From: Aradus depressus
Lineage: Eukaryota > Arthropoda > Insecta > Hemiptera > Aradidae
Direction of reading: 5' to 3'
DNA length: 64,000 nt
Assembly: GCA_963662175.1 (NCBI GenBank)
Contig: OY759218.1
Span: 14,288,480-14,352,479 of the forward strand
Below the pieces are notes generated by a model, which had not been told where the DNA came from, did no database searches, and was given only the letters and a program-made list of their open reading frames with translations. Positions 23,230 through 33,407 of the stretch are shown here, one piece after another (position 1 is the stretch's first letter; every line of letters starts with the position of its first letter). The position numbers and the translations under genes are program-made.

Positions 23230-23446
23230 TAAAATAAAACTTGTTTATTTAATATATTGTCTAATTTCACTAACTATATATACATGGGAGTACTTTCGGT
23301 ATTTCTACCATCCTCAGCCAAAAGCATAAGAGGTAAGACTGCTTTTGGCTGAGAATGGTAGAAATACCGAAAGTACTCCCATGTATATATAGTTAGTGAA
23401 ATTAGACAATATATTAAATAAACAAGTTTTATTTTATTTTTCAAGT
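23230..23446. repeat. Near-perfect palindrome carrying the structured motif on both strands
   Basis: Arms 23240-23337 and 23341-23440 are close to exact reverse complements with almost no spacer. They are the arm of the foldback MITE at 2463-2812. The motif ctgag(g/a)atggtagaaata lies on both arms (23293-23317 on -, 23349-23373 on +). Confidence 0.9.
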
Positions 23447-23813
23447 CCATTTGAATTATTTCACAATATCTCTGCAATAATGTCAGTTTTCATTTCAATA
23501 AAGATAGAGTAAGACTGAAGTAGCACAAAGTGGAAGGGAGCGGAAATGATGGGCATTATTGGCTATCCAGGAATTTAAAGAGAGAGTCAAACTTGAAAAT
23601 AGTAGTGAGAATTACCTAGAAAAGCGAATCTTATTGAACGTGTTCAAAACAGCCACGCAATACTTATTTCACGAAACTTTCCGTTATAAATGTGTATGTA
23701 TGTATACATTTTCAAACTAACTTACAAATAAATTTTCTAATTACGACAAAATATGAAATTTTGTGCAATAAAAATCTAAAACGTGCAATTTCCTGCAACA
23801 TAAAATTTATGTA

Positions 23814-24394
23814 CAGTAGACTCTCCCTTATCCGGCGTTCTGTGAACCGGCGCGCTACCTTATCCGGCGCTCGCAAAATAATATAAAATTTGTTAAACTA
23901 AAATTAACATTCAATTATTACATTATCAATTATATGAGCCACGTGTATTTACGAGCACATAATAATTCCGTTACTCACGAATCTTTTATGTATTTTTATT
24001 GTTCATACATATGTACATTGTATTTATAATGACGGGAACGCTAATAAAATATTTTATTACTTCACTAATATTCTATAAATAAATTATAATAAATACATAG
24101 TTGAAAATCAAACATTTATAAAAAATGTTTCCTAGAATAGAAAAACAAAGGTACCGTCCCGTCCATGGCACAACAATATCGTCTTATCGGGAAATGAACA
24201 CTTAACTAGTAAAGTATATATTTGTCAATTTCATAAATGTTATCAAAAAAATACATAGGTACGTGTTTTATTCATTAGCTCACCTACAAAACACTTTTTT
24301 TTTATGCTTTAATTGATGATTTCCGTTATCCGGCGTTTTCTGTTATCCGGCGTCACGTCGGTCCCGGTAACGCCGGATAAGGGACAGTCTACTA
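23814..24394. mobile_element. pogo/Tigger-like MITE
   Basis: The left end cagtagactctcccttatcc plus ggcg and the right end cgccggataagggacagtct plus acta are inverted copies (about 25 bp, small mismatches) at TA sites. The unit (a/t)tatccggcg recurs several times near both ends, as in pogo-type elements. Its 580 bp of AT-rich interior has no transposase. Confidence 0.8.
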
Positions 24395-24637
24395 TATATT
24401 AATCAGGATGCATTAATTCGTAAAAATAAATTGTTATTTAATGATTTCAAGCAAAAGAAAAAAAAAATGCAATTGCACTGGAATCCGGGCTCTACTTAGA
24501 TATAAGAGAATCCGATATGGGCGACCTATTGATGTTCACCCAAATCCGCCAAAAAAGGGGTGGGGGATTAGAAGGACCTAAGAACCCTAATAACTATCGA
24601 AGTAATAAATGTACGGCAGTTAAATACATGTGGATTG

Positions 24638-24918
24638 GCCAGGAACAGAGAAAGATGGAACAAATGTGTTACAGTACCATTTAAGAAATAACCCTCATTT
24701 TTACTTTTTGCTTTTGTTTTGTTCTATATTGTTTTATTTTTATTTTATTTTTAATCAAGAAGTAACAGTTATACTTAAGAAATAATTTAATTTAATTTGG
24801 GAACAATCGTTGAATTCTTTTCTGATTTCTTCTGTTGAAAGAGCAGTAGACTCAAAACCTCCAAAAGGAGAGTCTTTTGTTCTAAAAGAATGTCAATAAA
24901 GCTATTTTATTTATTTTT
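24638..24918 (+). mobile_element. 5'-truncated LINE 3' end with 10-bp target duplication
   Basis: Flanked by atgtggattg at 24628-24637 and 24919-24928. It starts inside a coding tail (NRERWNKCVTVPFKK then stop). It ends with a hairpin (aaaaggagagtcttttgtt), AATAAAG and an ATTTATTTT tail. This is an insertion truncated to about 280 bp. Confidence 0.8.
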
Positions 24919-25087
24919 ATGTGGATTGAAATGTCATGAATATGAACCTATTGATTTTCTAGAGGGAGCGCAGAAACTTAGTTAATTACAACTGGAGCTG
25001 AGGATTACTACACTGTCTGTAATGCAACGTAAACTTTTTATTTTTTAATTAACTAACCAAATAAATATGTTATTCTGTGCAGTTTAC

Positions 25088-25296
25088 CTGTGACTACGGG
25101 ATTGTTGCTTTGACAGGGGCGAGTAAGGAATGAGGACTGACTGAAGGGCTCACGTCAGCTCCACATGGAAAATACAGTGGAGAGTGCGCCTGTCTGTTCT
25201 CTGTTGGTCCTCCTCTTGTTGGCCTCCCTGGAACCACCCCCTTGCCCCCAAACACCGGTCGATAACCGGATACACTCTCACTCAATCTCTCTCTAC
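25088..25296 (-). other. GC-rich island, candidate exon or regulatory element in Pox neuro intron 1
   Basis: This block is markedly more GC-rich than its surroundings. On the Pox neuro strand it starts after a usable acceptor (ccctattttag) and ends at a donor-like CAG|GTAAAC. The only open frame from the acceptor ends in TAG eight bases before the donor. Included after exon 1, it would truncate the protein. It could be a poison exon, a terminal exon of another gene or a conserved enhancer; I cannot decide. Confidence 0.25.
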
Positions 25297-25489
25297 CTAA
25301 AATAGGGTGGTCCAACTTTTCTTGGGACGCCCCTTTGTTCGATTTTTGAAAAAAAAAAAAAAAAAAAAAAGCAATATGATTACTGCTATACGTTTTCCAC
25401 GCACAATAATTAATAATAATAAAAAATGTTTTTATTCAAAATAAATTTACATTTGTATTTACAACTAGCAGTAATACCCGGCGTTGCCC

Positions 25490-25980
25490 GGGGAACTTTG
25501 ACTTTTCTCCCAATATCTCCTATAAGGCTATTCAGTTCCTCGACAGTACGTTATAATTTTCAATTATTCATACGGAATGAGGCTTATAGTCCTTCAACTG
25601 TAGTAACGCTAGCTTTGGAGCTAAAACTAATTTATTCAAAAAGATTTCTCATTAATCGTTGCAATGGTTTTCGAGTTACAAAGATTGCGTGAGTGGATGC
25701 TGGGATGGACCAGGGGTTGATTAAAAAATAGACCTTAACCTTCCGGTAGATAAAACTTATCTATTCAAAAAGATTCCTCATTAATCATTGCAGTGGTTTT
25801 TGAGTTACAAAGATTGCGTGGGTGGATGCTGGGATGGACCAAATATTGAGGTACTAATACGCCTATAACCTTCCACAGACGATGACGAACAAATTTTTAA
25901 AAAAAATGAATCAAATCTATCAAGCCGTTCGTGAGTTATAGCGGTACAACGCACAGACATTTTCAGCTTTATATATATGA
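25490..25980. repeat. Tandem-like repeat with 'aaagattgcgtg' units
   Basis: Two related units of about 125 bp (25625-25705 and 25750-25830) share ttcaaaaagattyctcatta and ggtttttgagttacaaagattgcgtg. They resemble LINE/Helitron debris found in many insect genomes; no firm class. Confidence 0.5.
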
Positions 25981-26075
25981 TAAACAAGATCATTGTGAAG
26001 CTTCAGGTCGTCTTCAAGAATCGGGACTATTTTTCATTCAAGTATTCAAGTCGAAATACTAGAAGAAAAAAAAAT

Positions 26076-26450
26076 ATGCAGTCGACTCTTGATATAACGA
26101 AAAACTCGATATTACAAAATGAAGCCCTGGCCCCTTGACAAATTTATTATTTACACTATTTATGTAGGTATATAAAAGTTACCTTTATTTACATCATTAC
26201 CTTTACATATTTTCTTTCAAATTTATTTTGTTTCTCGTCGGTATCACGATGGCACCCAAACTTTCGCGTTAAAATGTGTCTGTGTCGGAAAAAAACCTAA
26301 AATATATATTATAATTCGTATGGTTTCTTTACGATATTACGAAATTTTCTTGATGTTCACTCGATATTACGAACTCTTATTATAGCAAAAACATGATCAT
26401 ATGAATTTTACTTCCAGAATTTTACGAAGTATAGGGGAAGTTATGTAATC
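26076..26450. repeat. pogo-like MITE remnant fused to a dispersed repeat
   Basis: 'ctcgatattacgaa' units near both ends (26110, 26330 and 26368) suggest a pogo-type MITE. The last about 120 bp, including the join to 'cgaagtataggggaagttat', recur at 33408-33520. Confidence 0.55.
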
Positions 26451-26690
26451 GGTCAGAAATTCGTTGATGAGTTTTCACCGGAATTTAATGTTTTCCAACC
26501 TCCTGAATCTGAAAATAAAAAATAAGTGCCTGTCTGTCTGTGTGTACATGTGTCTCCCGAAAGAATGAATATATCGACATGAATTTATATGTGTATACAC
26601 AACCCCATTAGATGACTTTTAGTCAAATCGGCTAAAGGGATGTGGGGACGAGGGGTGGGGCTTTAACTAAAAACCCTTATGTCCATGTGA
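26440..26690. repeat. Dispersed 'aatgaatatatcgacatg' repeat
   Basis: Shares blocks (ggggaagttatgtaatcggt, ttcaccggaattt, gaatgaatatatcgacatga) with copies at 33.5, 51.2, 56.4 and 63.4 kb. Confidence 0.8.
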
Positions 26691-26718
26691 AAAGATAAAA
26701 AGGCGAGAGCTTCACAAC

Positions 26719-26955
26719 ATGAGCAGAATGAACCTAAGAACTACGACAGGGCTGATAACAGGGCACTTTTGTAAGATCAAACATCAACACAATATGGGGA
26801 TCGCTAGAAGCCCTCTGTGCAGGAAATGTGGCGAGGAAAATGAGACTCCGGTTCATATTCTAAGCTAGTGTATAACTCTATACTGCTTCGGGTCAGCCAT
26901 TACGGAACCGAGGCAGGCTATGGAGGAAACCTGCAGCAGGCTCCGACAAGTTAGC
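26719..26955 (+). pseudogene. I/R1-type LINE ORF2 C-terminal (CCHC) fragment
   Basis: The frame reads …TTGLITGHF, CRKCGEENETPVHIL, then a stop in place of the next residue. This matches the C-terminal 'LTGH…CRxCgeeeETpxHil…C' zinc-binding tail after the RNase H domain of I/R1-group LINEs. It ends at a 26-base poly(C) run. Probably the same family as the RNase H piece at 56893-57183. Confidence 0.75.
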
Positions 26956-27344
26956 CCCCCCCCCCCCCCCCCCCCCCCTCACTTTAGCTTTCTAAAATTA
27001 TTTCAAATGGAATCGATTGTGCCTGGTTTGTGCTGATAATTATTTCGTTTGTGCTGCTCCGCAATACAGTGTTTTTGAACAATTAAATATGGGGGCCAAC
27101 TTGACGCTATCCCCCTCAAATTTGGATTTTCAGAAACATTTTGACGCAAATAGATTGTGCTCGATTTGTGGTGGATTGTGCTGACAATAATACGTTTTGT
27201 ACTGCCTCGCAAATTGGTGCATTTTTTTCAAAAAACATCCGGCGTGGCCAACTTCAGGCAATCCTACCCGCTAAATTGTTTTTCCCTTTATTTCAACGCA
27301 AATGAATTGTTCAAGTTTTGTTCTGAATACTTGACAATAATTCT

Positions 27345-27592
27345 TTTCTCATAGAAATAAAAGACGTTGTCTTCCCACTGTTTTATTTTGACCAGAACCG
27401 GTTGTCAACACAACAGCGTAATCATCAGTGGTACATCCCACCCATACAGCACAGCGGTTGTCCTGGTCAGTTGTCCTTTAACCGCTGTGCTGTGCGGGTG
27501 CGATGAACCACTGATGATGACGCTGTTGCGTGAAAACTGTTTCTGGTCAAAATAAAACAATCGGAAGACAACATCTTTTATTTCTAAGAGAA
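27345..27592. repeat. Foldback repeat, ~248 bp
   Basis: Arms about 27345-27475 and 27476-27592 are imperfect reverse complements (core caccgctgtgctgt / acagcacagcggttg; outer gaaataaaagaygttgtctt). The right arm carries ctgatgatgacgctgttgcg then tgaaaac, a member of the hammerhead-like motif group. Confidence 0.8.
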
Positions 27593-27978
27593 ATCTCGTC
27601 TCACAACATCTTACTATCACATATGAATAATTATTTTGTCTTACCAGGGAATATGCCGTTGAACAAAAAAAACATTTGAATTACTAGCTTCACGTCAGCT
27701 GCACCTCTTCGGCAATATTTTCGCGCCAATCAATAAGCCCTGAAAATTGTGCATTTTGTGCAGCCTGGTATCACACCACAGTTGAGAAGAGATAGGAACG
27801 GAGGGGAGCCTTGTGACAATATTAGCTGCATTCAGGGATGTAATGTACTTCCCCGAATTCAACTCATAGTCTTCCAGATAGAAAATCATTTTGTTCCAAT
27901 TTGGTTGGCTAACTTTCCTGGAAACGTTCCTCATCTGCGTAGAACACAACCCAGATATTATAAAATATATTTTTTTTT

Positions 27979-28235
27979 GAGGGCGCCGGTAGCTCATTGG
28001 TATGCGTGCTTGCCATCTGAGCTCAAGATCGTGGGTTCAAAACCCAGCCACTTAAGGTAGGGATCTTTAACGAGTACCGACATCGTACAGGCTCGGGACC
28101 ATCACTTAACGTCCGAAGAACGGCGGGCTCAAGATTTCTTTTTCACCTCCCAGACAAAAAACCTAAGGCCCTCGGCCAGGTTTTGAGCCAGCGGTTTTGT
28201 GCTCAGTAGGCTACTACTAAGCTACCGGCGCCCTC
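27979..28235. repeat. Head-to-tail-inverted SINE chimera
   Basis: 27979-28050 is a + strand tRNA head (gggcgccggtagctcattgg … ggttcaaaacccagcc). Directly after it, 28053-28235 is a - strand SINE body plus head ending in gctaccggcgccctc. Two tRNA heads therefore face each other with the body in between. Confidence 0.85.
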
Positions 28236-28370
28236 ACTATAGTCATATATTAAGGCCACTATGGTGTCTTATGTAATGGATGTCAATTTGATAAAGTAGA
28301 TAATTATGCATTTTATCATACTCACCAATACCTAATTATTAATACTATATTCAAAAAACCGATTGACCAA

Positions 28371-28513
28371 AATTTCGGCATTTTTTCCAGAGGTTTCTTT
28401 TTTTTCTTCTTCTTCTTCTTTTTTTCCAACAATATTTAACTCTTACAAGTCCCGAAATATTGTCGGAAGAAAAAAAAAAAGAAGAAGACACCTCTGGAAA
28501 AAATGCCGAAATT
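28371..28513. repeat. Short foldback
   Basis: Arms aatttcggcattttttccag (28371 on) and its complement (28490-28513) flank CTT/GAA-rich inner arms and an aaatattgt-type core. Confidence 0.75.
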
Positions 28514-28891
28514 AACCAACTATTTCAATCTCATCCTCCTTCCCCTCAAATTATCAAATTTGCCGGTAATTATGAATAGTTGAAGGTTGTTTCTTGAAAA
28601 ACTACAGGTCATCGGTCTCTAAAAACTTTATTTTTCTCAGACCATCGAACTAAATATGAAGATGGCTGAAGCCGGGTATCCACTATGTTCGCGAACCAAC
28701 GGCGCTCCAAGCGTGTAACAAGTGGATACGCTTCAGCGCTCCATGCATGTAACAGTTCGAGAACGTTCTAGCGTGTTCCGATGGCTGTCGGTTTTTGGCC
28801 GAACTCAAAGGGGAGCGCAGTAGGTTCGTGGACGGCAAACAGTCAACGTCTATAGTGTGTACCACTCGTGTAATTTGAACAACATTGTGCA

Positions 28892-29014
28892 ATGGAGTGG
28901 ACGGACGATAAATGTATTGGCACTGATTTGCCAATAAATGCCAGCTCTCCTGCTAGTAGTGTGACTGATTCACAACACAGTACATCATCCTTCGACGTTA
29001 GCGACTACGTTTAA
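28892..29014 (+). pseudogene. MADF-type accessory gene, internally deleted remnant
   Basis: A 40-codon frame opens with MEWTDDKC, the usual start of a PIF/Harbinger MADF protein. It then jumps straight to a Ser/Thr-rich C-terminal tail ending SFDVSDYV. The MADF core is missing, so a clean in-frame internal deletion is the simplest reading. It cannot bind DNA through the MADF fold. Confidence 0.6.
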
Positions 29015-29169
29015 TTATTATAATTTTGCATATTAACCCATGTGTGTTTCTTATGTGAGTTTATAAGTGTACTTATAGTTTCTGAAACCAAACTTAAGTT
29101 TTAAAAATATCTAATAATAAGTTTAATTTGTTATAATAAAAATTAAAAAAATATTGTTTTTTTACTTAC

Positions 29170-29580
29170 TTTTATGTTGTCTTTTAATGCAGATATAATA
29201 GCCTCACAAACAAATTTGCTGATTGCTTGCTTTGAAATTTTAAACAAATATTGCAAACTAGTAAAACTATCACCAGTGGCTAAAAACCGTAATGTTAAAG
29301 CGAGCTTATCCTGAACCGATATAGCCTTTCGGAACGTAGTGTCCTTTTTCTGAATAGACGGTGCTACCAAGTTCAAAAGATTTTCGAAGTTTGAGGAAGA
29401 CATTCGCAAAACATTTCTGTAGTGTCCGCTTAATTCTTGAGATCTTAGGTTCACTAGTAAGTCATTTTTAGCTCTCTCTTCATAAAATTTTGCTCGCCAA
29501 AAACGAGGAGGTCTTCTATAATCTTCTATCAAATAATGAAGAAAAATGTAGGCTGCACCTGCCACTAACTCGGACGACAT
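29170..29580 (-). pseudogene. HARBI1-like (PIF/Harbinger) transposase, first exon only
   Basis: The product has [14 protein letters not shown], then [17 protein letters not shown], then [16 protein letters not shown] and [16 protein letters not shown]. These are the conserved N-terminal helix-turn-helix region of HARBI1-type transposases. It ends at a perfect GTAAGT donor (ATAAAA|GTAAGT). The exons with the DDE catalytic residues, expected downstream on -, are absent because of the central deletion. It begins at ATG 29580, about 130 bp inside the right terminus. Confidence 0.85.
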
Positions 29581-30250
29581 GTTGTTCCTTCAACGATCAC
29601 GCGAACACTGTGGAGCACGTGAAGAGCGGCCGTGTTCGTGCACCCCGTCTACATAGACAGGGTTACAGGAGCGTGGAGCGCCGTTGGTTTGCGAACATAG
29701 TGGATACCCAGGTTGATGTAGTGAGAAGTGATTATTTCACAGGTTGTCAAATAAGATCATTGATTAAGACTACTTGATGCCCTAAGCAATCCACGCCTTT
29801 ACTATCCACTAGTAAACTAGTATCCGTCTTTAAAAATTTTTTAACGTATTTATTACAACGAGATAGATCATTACGTACCTTAGAATATGTACGAAAGACG
29901 AAAGAGATACGTGGAGTAGGTATTACAATAAAAAACAAAGCATACATTTTTTTTCATTTATTGAAATGCGACTTGCGACTTTTACGGGCATTAAATTCGC
30001 GGACAATAGTTTTTAAGTTCAACGTTTTTAGCATATCTGCCTCTATATATAATATTGATAAAGCATCGAGCCTTTCCTGCAGCATAAATTTCTAGTCGGG
30101 TCATTGCTCTAGTCAATTTAAACGCGCGGGTTTTCAAACCTTGCCTTTCATGTGATAGCAAATATTTTTTCGGTGCTGTTTATGGTGCCCCCCGAGACAT
30201 GATGCCCTAAGCAATTGCTTAATTTGCTTATGGTCTAATCCGGAACTGAA

Positions 30251-30543
30251 TAAGATGTAGTCTGACCTCTTACAGATTTTTATTTGTATTAGGTAGCCGG
30301 AGAGGACAGATAAGTTATTCCTGTCCTCATCCATGAAATTTTAAATTGTTAAAGTTTTTAGATGGTTTTATTTATTTATTTTTATTACAAAAAAAATTTA
30401 AAATTTTATTTACTAAAATATTTTAATTGCCATTCAAATTTCAACAATTTTCATTTTATCAGACTGCCTGATGATGAGGGCAACCTCGAAAGCCGGCTAG
30501 CTAATACAAATAAAAATCTGTGAGAGGTCAGACTACATCTTAT
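30251..30543. repeat. Inverted repeat with structured motif
   Basis: Arms 30251-30300 and 30494-30543 are about 50 bp near-perfect reverse complements (core gacctcttacagatttttat). Just inside the right arm lies ctgatgatgagggcaacctc then gaaag (30468-30493): CTGATGA-T-GAGG-GCAA-CCTC-GAAAG. Confidence 0.85.
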
Positions 30544-30638
30544 TTGACAACATGTGCCATCGAACTAACGTTTCGCCTCCTCTGAACCATTTTCAAAGTT
30601 CTTCACGGGAAATCCAATATAGGATAAAATATTATCAT

Positions 30639-30773
30639 TCTGGATTCCGAAGAGCCAGCGACTTGTCAAATAAAAAAAAACCCAAGCCATATATACTTAA
30701 TACTTGGATAATGTTTCCAGAAAGTATTGTTGGCTTTTAAATTGATATGTCGCTGGCCATCCGAAATCCAGAA
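30639..30773. repeat. Inverted repeat, 24-bp arms
   Basis: tctggattccgaagagccag (30639 on) pairs with the complement at 30749-30773, with a few mismatches. It is adjacent to the previous repeat and probably part of the same composite element. Confidence 0.7.
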
Positions 30774-31444
30774 TTGTAGATCTGTCTTTGAAAATGCCAC
30801 AGAGGTGAAAAGTCAGTTGAATAGTGTGAGAAAAATAAAGTTTTTCGGGACCGATGACCTGTAGTTTGGCAGGAAACAATCTTCATCTATACAACTATGG
30901 TCTCATATATATTAGTACATAGATATAGGGGAGCCAGAGGCAAGTTGTAACAACTTTTGGAAAACTGTTAATATTATGAAATACATTTACCATTTCTGGA
31001 TTATAACTGAATGTTCATATAGCGTAACTTTTCGTCCATCATAATCAAAAAAATATTTATCGAAACGTTTGTTGATTTTAGCAAGAGACATTTTTCCAAA
31101 AAAAGTCAACTGTTACAATTTTGGCTATAAATTAGTATCACTAATAAAAAAAACAATAATTGAAAACATTTTCAGTTTTTATTAATTTATTATTTGAAAT
31201 TAACACAAAAGACATTTGAAATGACTTATTCATAAACTAGGTAAGTCAACATTTTTTTGCTTTAACATCAAAAACACTTGTTATCAAAATAAACTTAAAT
31301 ACTAGTACTAGACTCAACATCTTCATACTGATCTATTTTTATTAGCAGAGTAGGTATCACAATCAACATGGCTCTTATTTATCTAGCATTTATTTATAGT
31401 CACTAATAATTAAGATTTGTTAACTAATCAACGTTATTAAATGG

Positions 31445-32056
31445 TTAATACTTGCTAAGTGAAACAAAAAGATTTAAGAAATCAACATAGTCTTCATCCG
31501 AATTGCAGTTGATACAAACACATAATACAGTGTTCCCTCTCATACATTTACATGCGACCACATTTTGCAAACTAAACATGGGTAGAATTCTTCTTCATCT
31601 GATTTGCTGTATTCACCTCCGCAAGCTAAACAAAACCACTCCTCTGCTTCAGAATCAGTATCATCGCGCAACATCTTCATCATTTTTATCTTTTCGTTTT
31701 CTTTTTGACCTGTTCCTTTAACTTGTCCCTTTCCTTTTCCTTTCTTTTCTTGTTTCTCTTTCTTATTAAGTTTCTCTTCATATTCTTTTTCTAATGCTTC
31801 TTTTTCCGGTGTGTCGGTTAGGACAGCACATTTTCTTTTGCGTTCGCCTCTGCTAGACTGTTTTCGAGGTGGAGTCTTAAGGAAAGGTTTAAAATTAGAG
31901 AGTAAAAAATCAATTCCTCTATTTTGGGTGCCCGACTTTCCTGGAATAGGTTCTGCAGATGTCTCACCTGTTGTCTGGTTTATAACTTCAGTAACGTTTA
32001 TATCCAACTCCGGCGCAGATTGTAGCAATTCAAAATTCTCTTTGTAGTTTCTCATT
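31445..32056 (-). pseudogene. pogo-type transposase C-terminal exon with zinc-binding tail, frameshifted
   Basis: After an acceptor (cttcttgtag) the exon encodes an acidic/Lys-rich linker (LTDTPEKEALEKEYEEKLNK and a KEKQEKKGKGKG-type run). A cysteine-rich end follows: WFCLACGGEYSKSDEEEFYP, then CLVCKMWSH. A missing base after W-S-H moves the rest, KCMRGNTVLCVCINC, into the next frame. The order CxxC…CxxC…H…C…CxxC is the PHD-like tail seen in many insect pogo/Tigger transposases. The DDE domain is not present here. It is a decayed TE exon, not a host PHD protein, though that alternative is not excluded. Confidence 0.65.
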
Positions 32057-32689
32057 CTACAAGAAGCAAAAAAATAGATTTAATAAATTAATTTGCATGT
32101 TAACACTTAAACCAGAAAACAGCCACACGAATCAAAACACAAGGGGCAAGTGTAATTGGTAATAAATAAACTAAATGTTGTTATCATTACAACAGATCTC
32201 CAGACTTCTGCTCAAATGGGGAAAGTGTCCTCGATGTGGAAATAAAGACTCTCATGACTCTCCAAGCGGTTATGGCAAGAGACCAACAAGTAGTTCTACT
32301 CGTGGATTCACAGATCTGTAAATTTAATGACAAATGAACGAGGAATGTTCAGCGGTAGCAATACCAGTGTTGTCAGGCCATTATTTTAAAATTCCTATTC
32401 ATTAAAACAAAAAATTTCAAGTTTCCCCAGATTTTCATTTAGGGAAATTCCTACATTTTTCCACATAAAAAATAATGGAATATATATATTTTTTATATTG
32501 AATGATGGTGTATTTTTAAAGAGTTTCACAAATATTTAAATACAAATTAGGTGCCTACCTACTTATAATATTATTTACTAACTATCCATATAATCGATAT
32601 TGTGAAATGACACCTCTATTGTTAAGAGATTTATGAAATAATTGTTTTTGAGACGGACATAATAATAAAGGACCAGCCGGGCCACGTAC

Positions 32690-32705
32690 CTGGATGTATT
32701 GACAT
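32690..32705 (-). CDS. Pox neuro-like gene, first coding exon (16 coding bases)
   Basis: ATG at 32705 reads MSIHP plus one base and then meets a strong donor, CCAG|GTACGT. Spliced to 10836 it gives [15 protein letters not shown], in perfect phase. A very short leader of four or five residues before [10 protein letters not shown] is what Pox neuro proteins have. The exon sits at the downstream edge of a GC-box-rich block. Intron 1 would be about 21.85 kb. A second ATG exon elsewhere in the intron is not excluded. Confidence 0.65.
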
Positions 32706-32960
32706 AGTGTCCAGGTGACCACGCCCTCCGGCCCGCCCCTCTGTACGCCACGCCTCCTACTTAAGCCCCACCCCTTGGCCCGCCCCATCCTCTAAATGAG
32801 ACCGCCCTAATCCCCAGGGAGGACTGGCCCATCCCAGATAACTTGGTCCAATTAAACGTTGGATCCCCCCCTCCCCCCCAGGGACCTGGAGAGGGAACCT
32901 TGTCAGGGGATTACAGCTATCTTTACACACTGATGCCCCCCCTCTAGCCCCCGTGGGCCC
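32706..32960 (-). promoter_or_regulatory. Pox neuro-like gene, GC-box promoter and 5' UTR
   Basis: Directly upstream of the proposed start codon the minus strand is strongly GC-rich in an AT-rich region. It carries two GGGGCGGGCC boxes (about 32731-32742 and 32776-32787), a GGGTGGGGC box, a GGGCGTGG box and an E-box-like CACCTG. There is no good TATA box; a broad CpG-type start is likely. Confidence 0.5.
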
Positions 32961-33059
32961 CCCTCAAAGATATCACAGCCCTGGTGTCATGCCCTAATGG
33001 GTGGGCATTAGTACCTATTCCAATTATCAATTTTTGTGTCCAACTGTGTTCAGTGCTGA

Positions 33060-33110
33060 TTTCAGGATTCTGTGGAGGGGGGGGGGGGGGGGAGGGGGGA
33101 CCAGCCTGCC
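33060..33110. repeat. Poly(G) run
   Basis: About 18 G in a row at 33076-33093, continuing into G-rich sequence. One of at least eight long C/G homopolymers in the window. Confidence 0.9.
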
Positions 33111-33407
33111 CAATCTGACCTATATTCAAGCCTATTTCATGGGACTTATTGAAAATATAGCTAAATATAAATGATACAGGCAGTGTCACTTGGCATCCCT
33201 AGGCGAAGGACCAGTGTAACACCTCCCTCTCACCGCAAAGAAAACAGACACACCCAAACATTTGACATACACAACAGTAGTAGGCTTATACTTAAAATAG
33301 TGTTAATTTAATAGTGTTAATACAAAATTATTTACAATAATTCATTTTTCAGTTTACTATTATTTGCAACTAGTAATACTTAATACTCTTTTACTTCCAC
33401 AGTTATC

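Larger units (their letters stand above)
28674..29710. mobile_element. PIF/Harbinger element, internally deleted, both genes partly present
   Basis: Inverted termini of about 35 bp: gggtatccactatgttcgcg on the left, and on the right the complement ending gcgaacatagtggataccc, with one or two mismatches. From the left end a MADF-type gene starts on +; from the right end a HARBI1-like transposase starts on -. Both are cut short in the middle, the usual two-gene convergent layout of PIF/Harbinger with a central deletion. No convincing TTA duplication was seen at the ends. Confidence 0.85.

Noticed and set aside
25166..25309. Small plus-strand protein with a signal-peptide-like start (MENTVESAPVCSLLVLLLLA)
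   Set aside because: 47 codons in a GC-rich block, no splice or promoter context; hydrophobic Leu run probably by chance.
31445..32056. Host PHD-finger gene
   Set aside because: Lys-rich linker plus cysteine tail is the typical end of pogo-type transposases, and the frame is broken.
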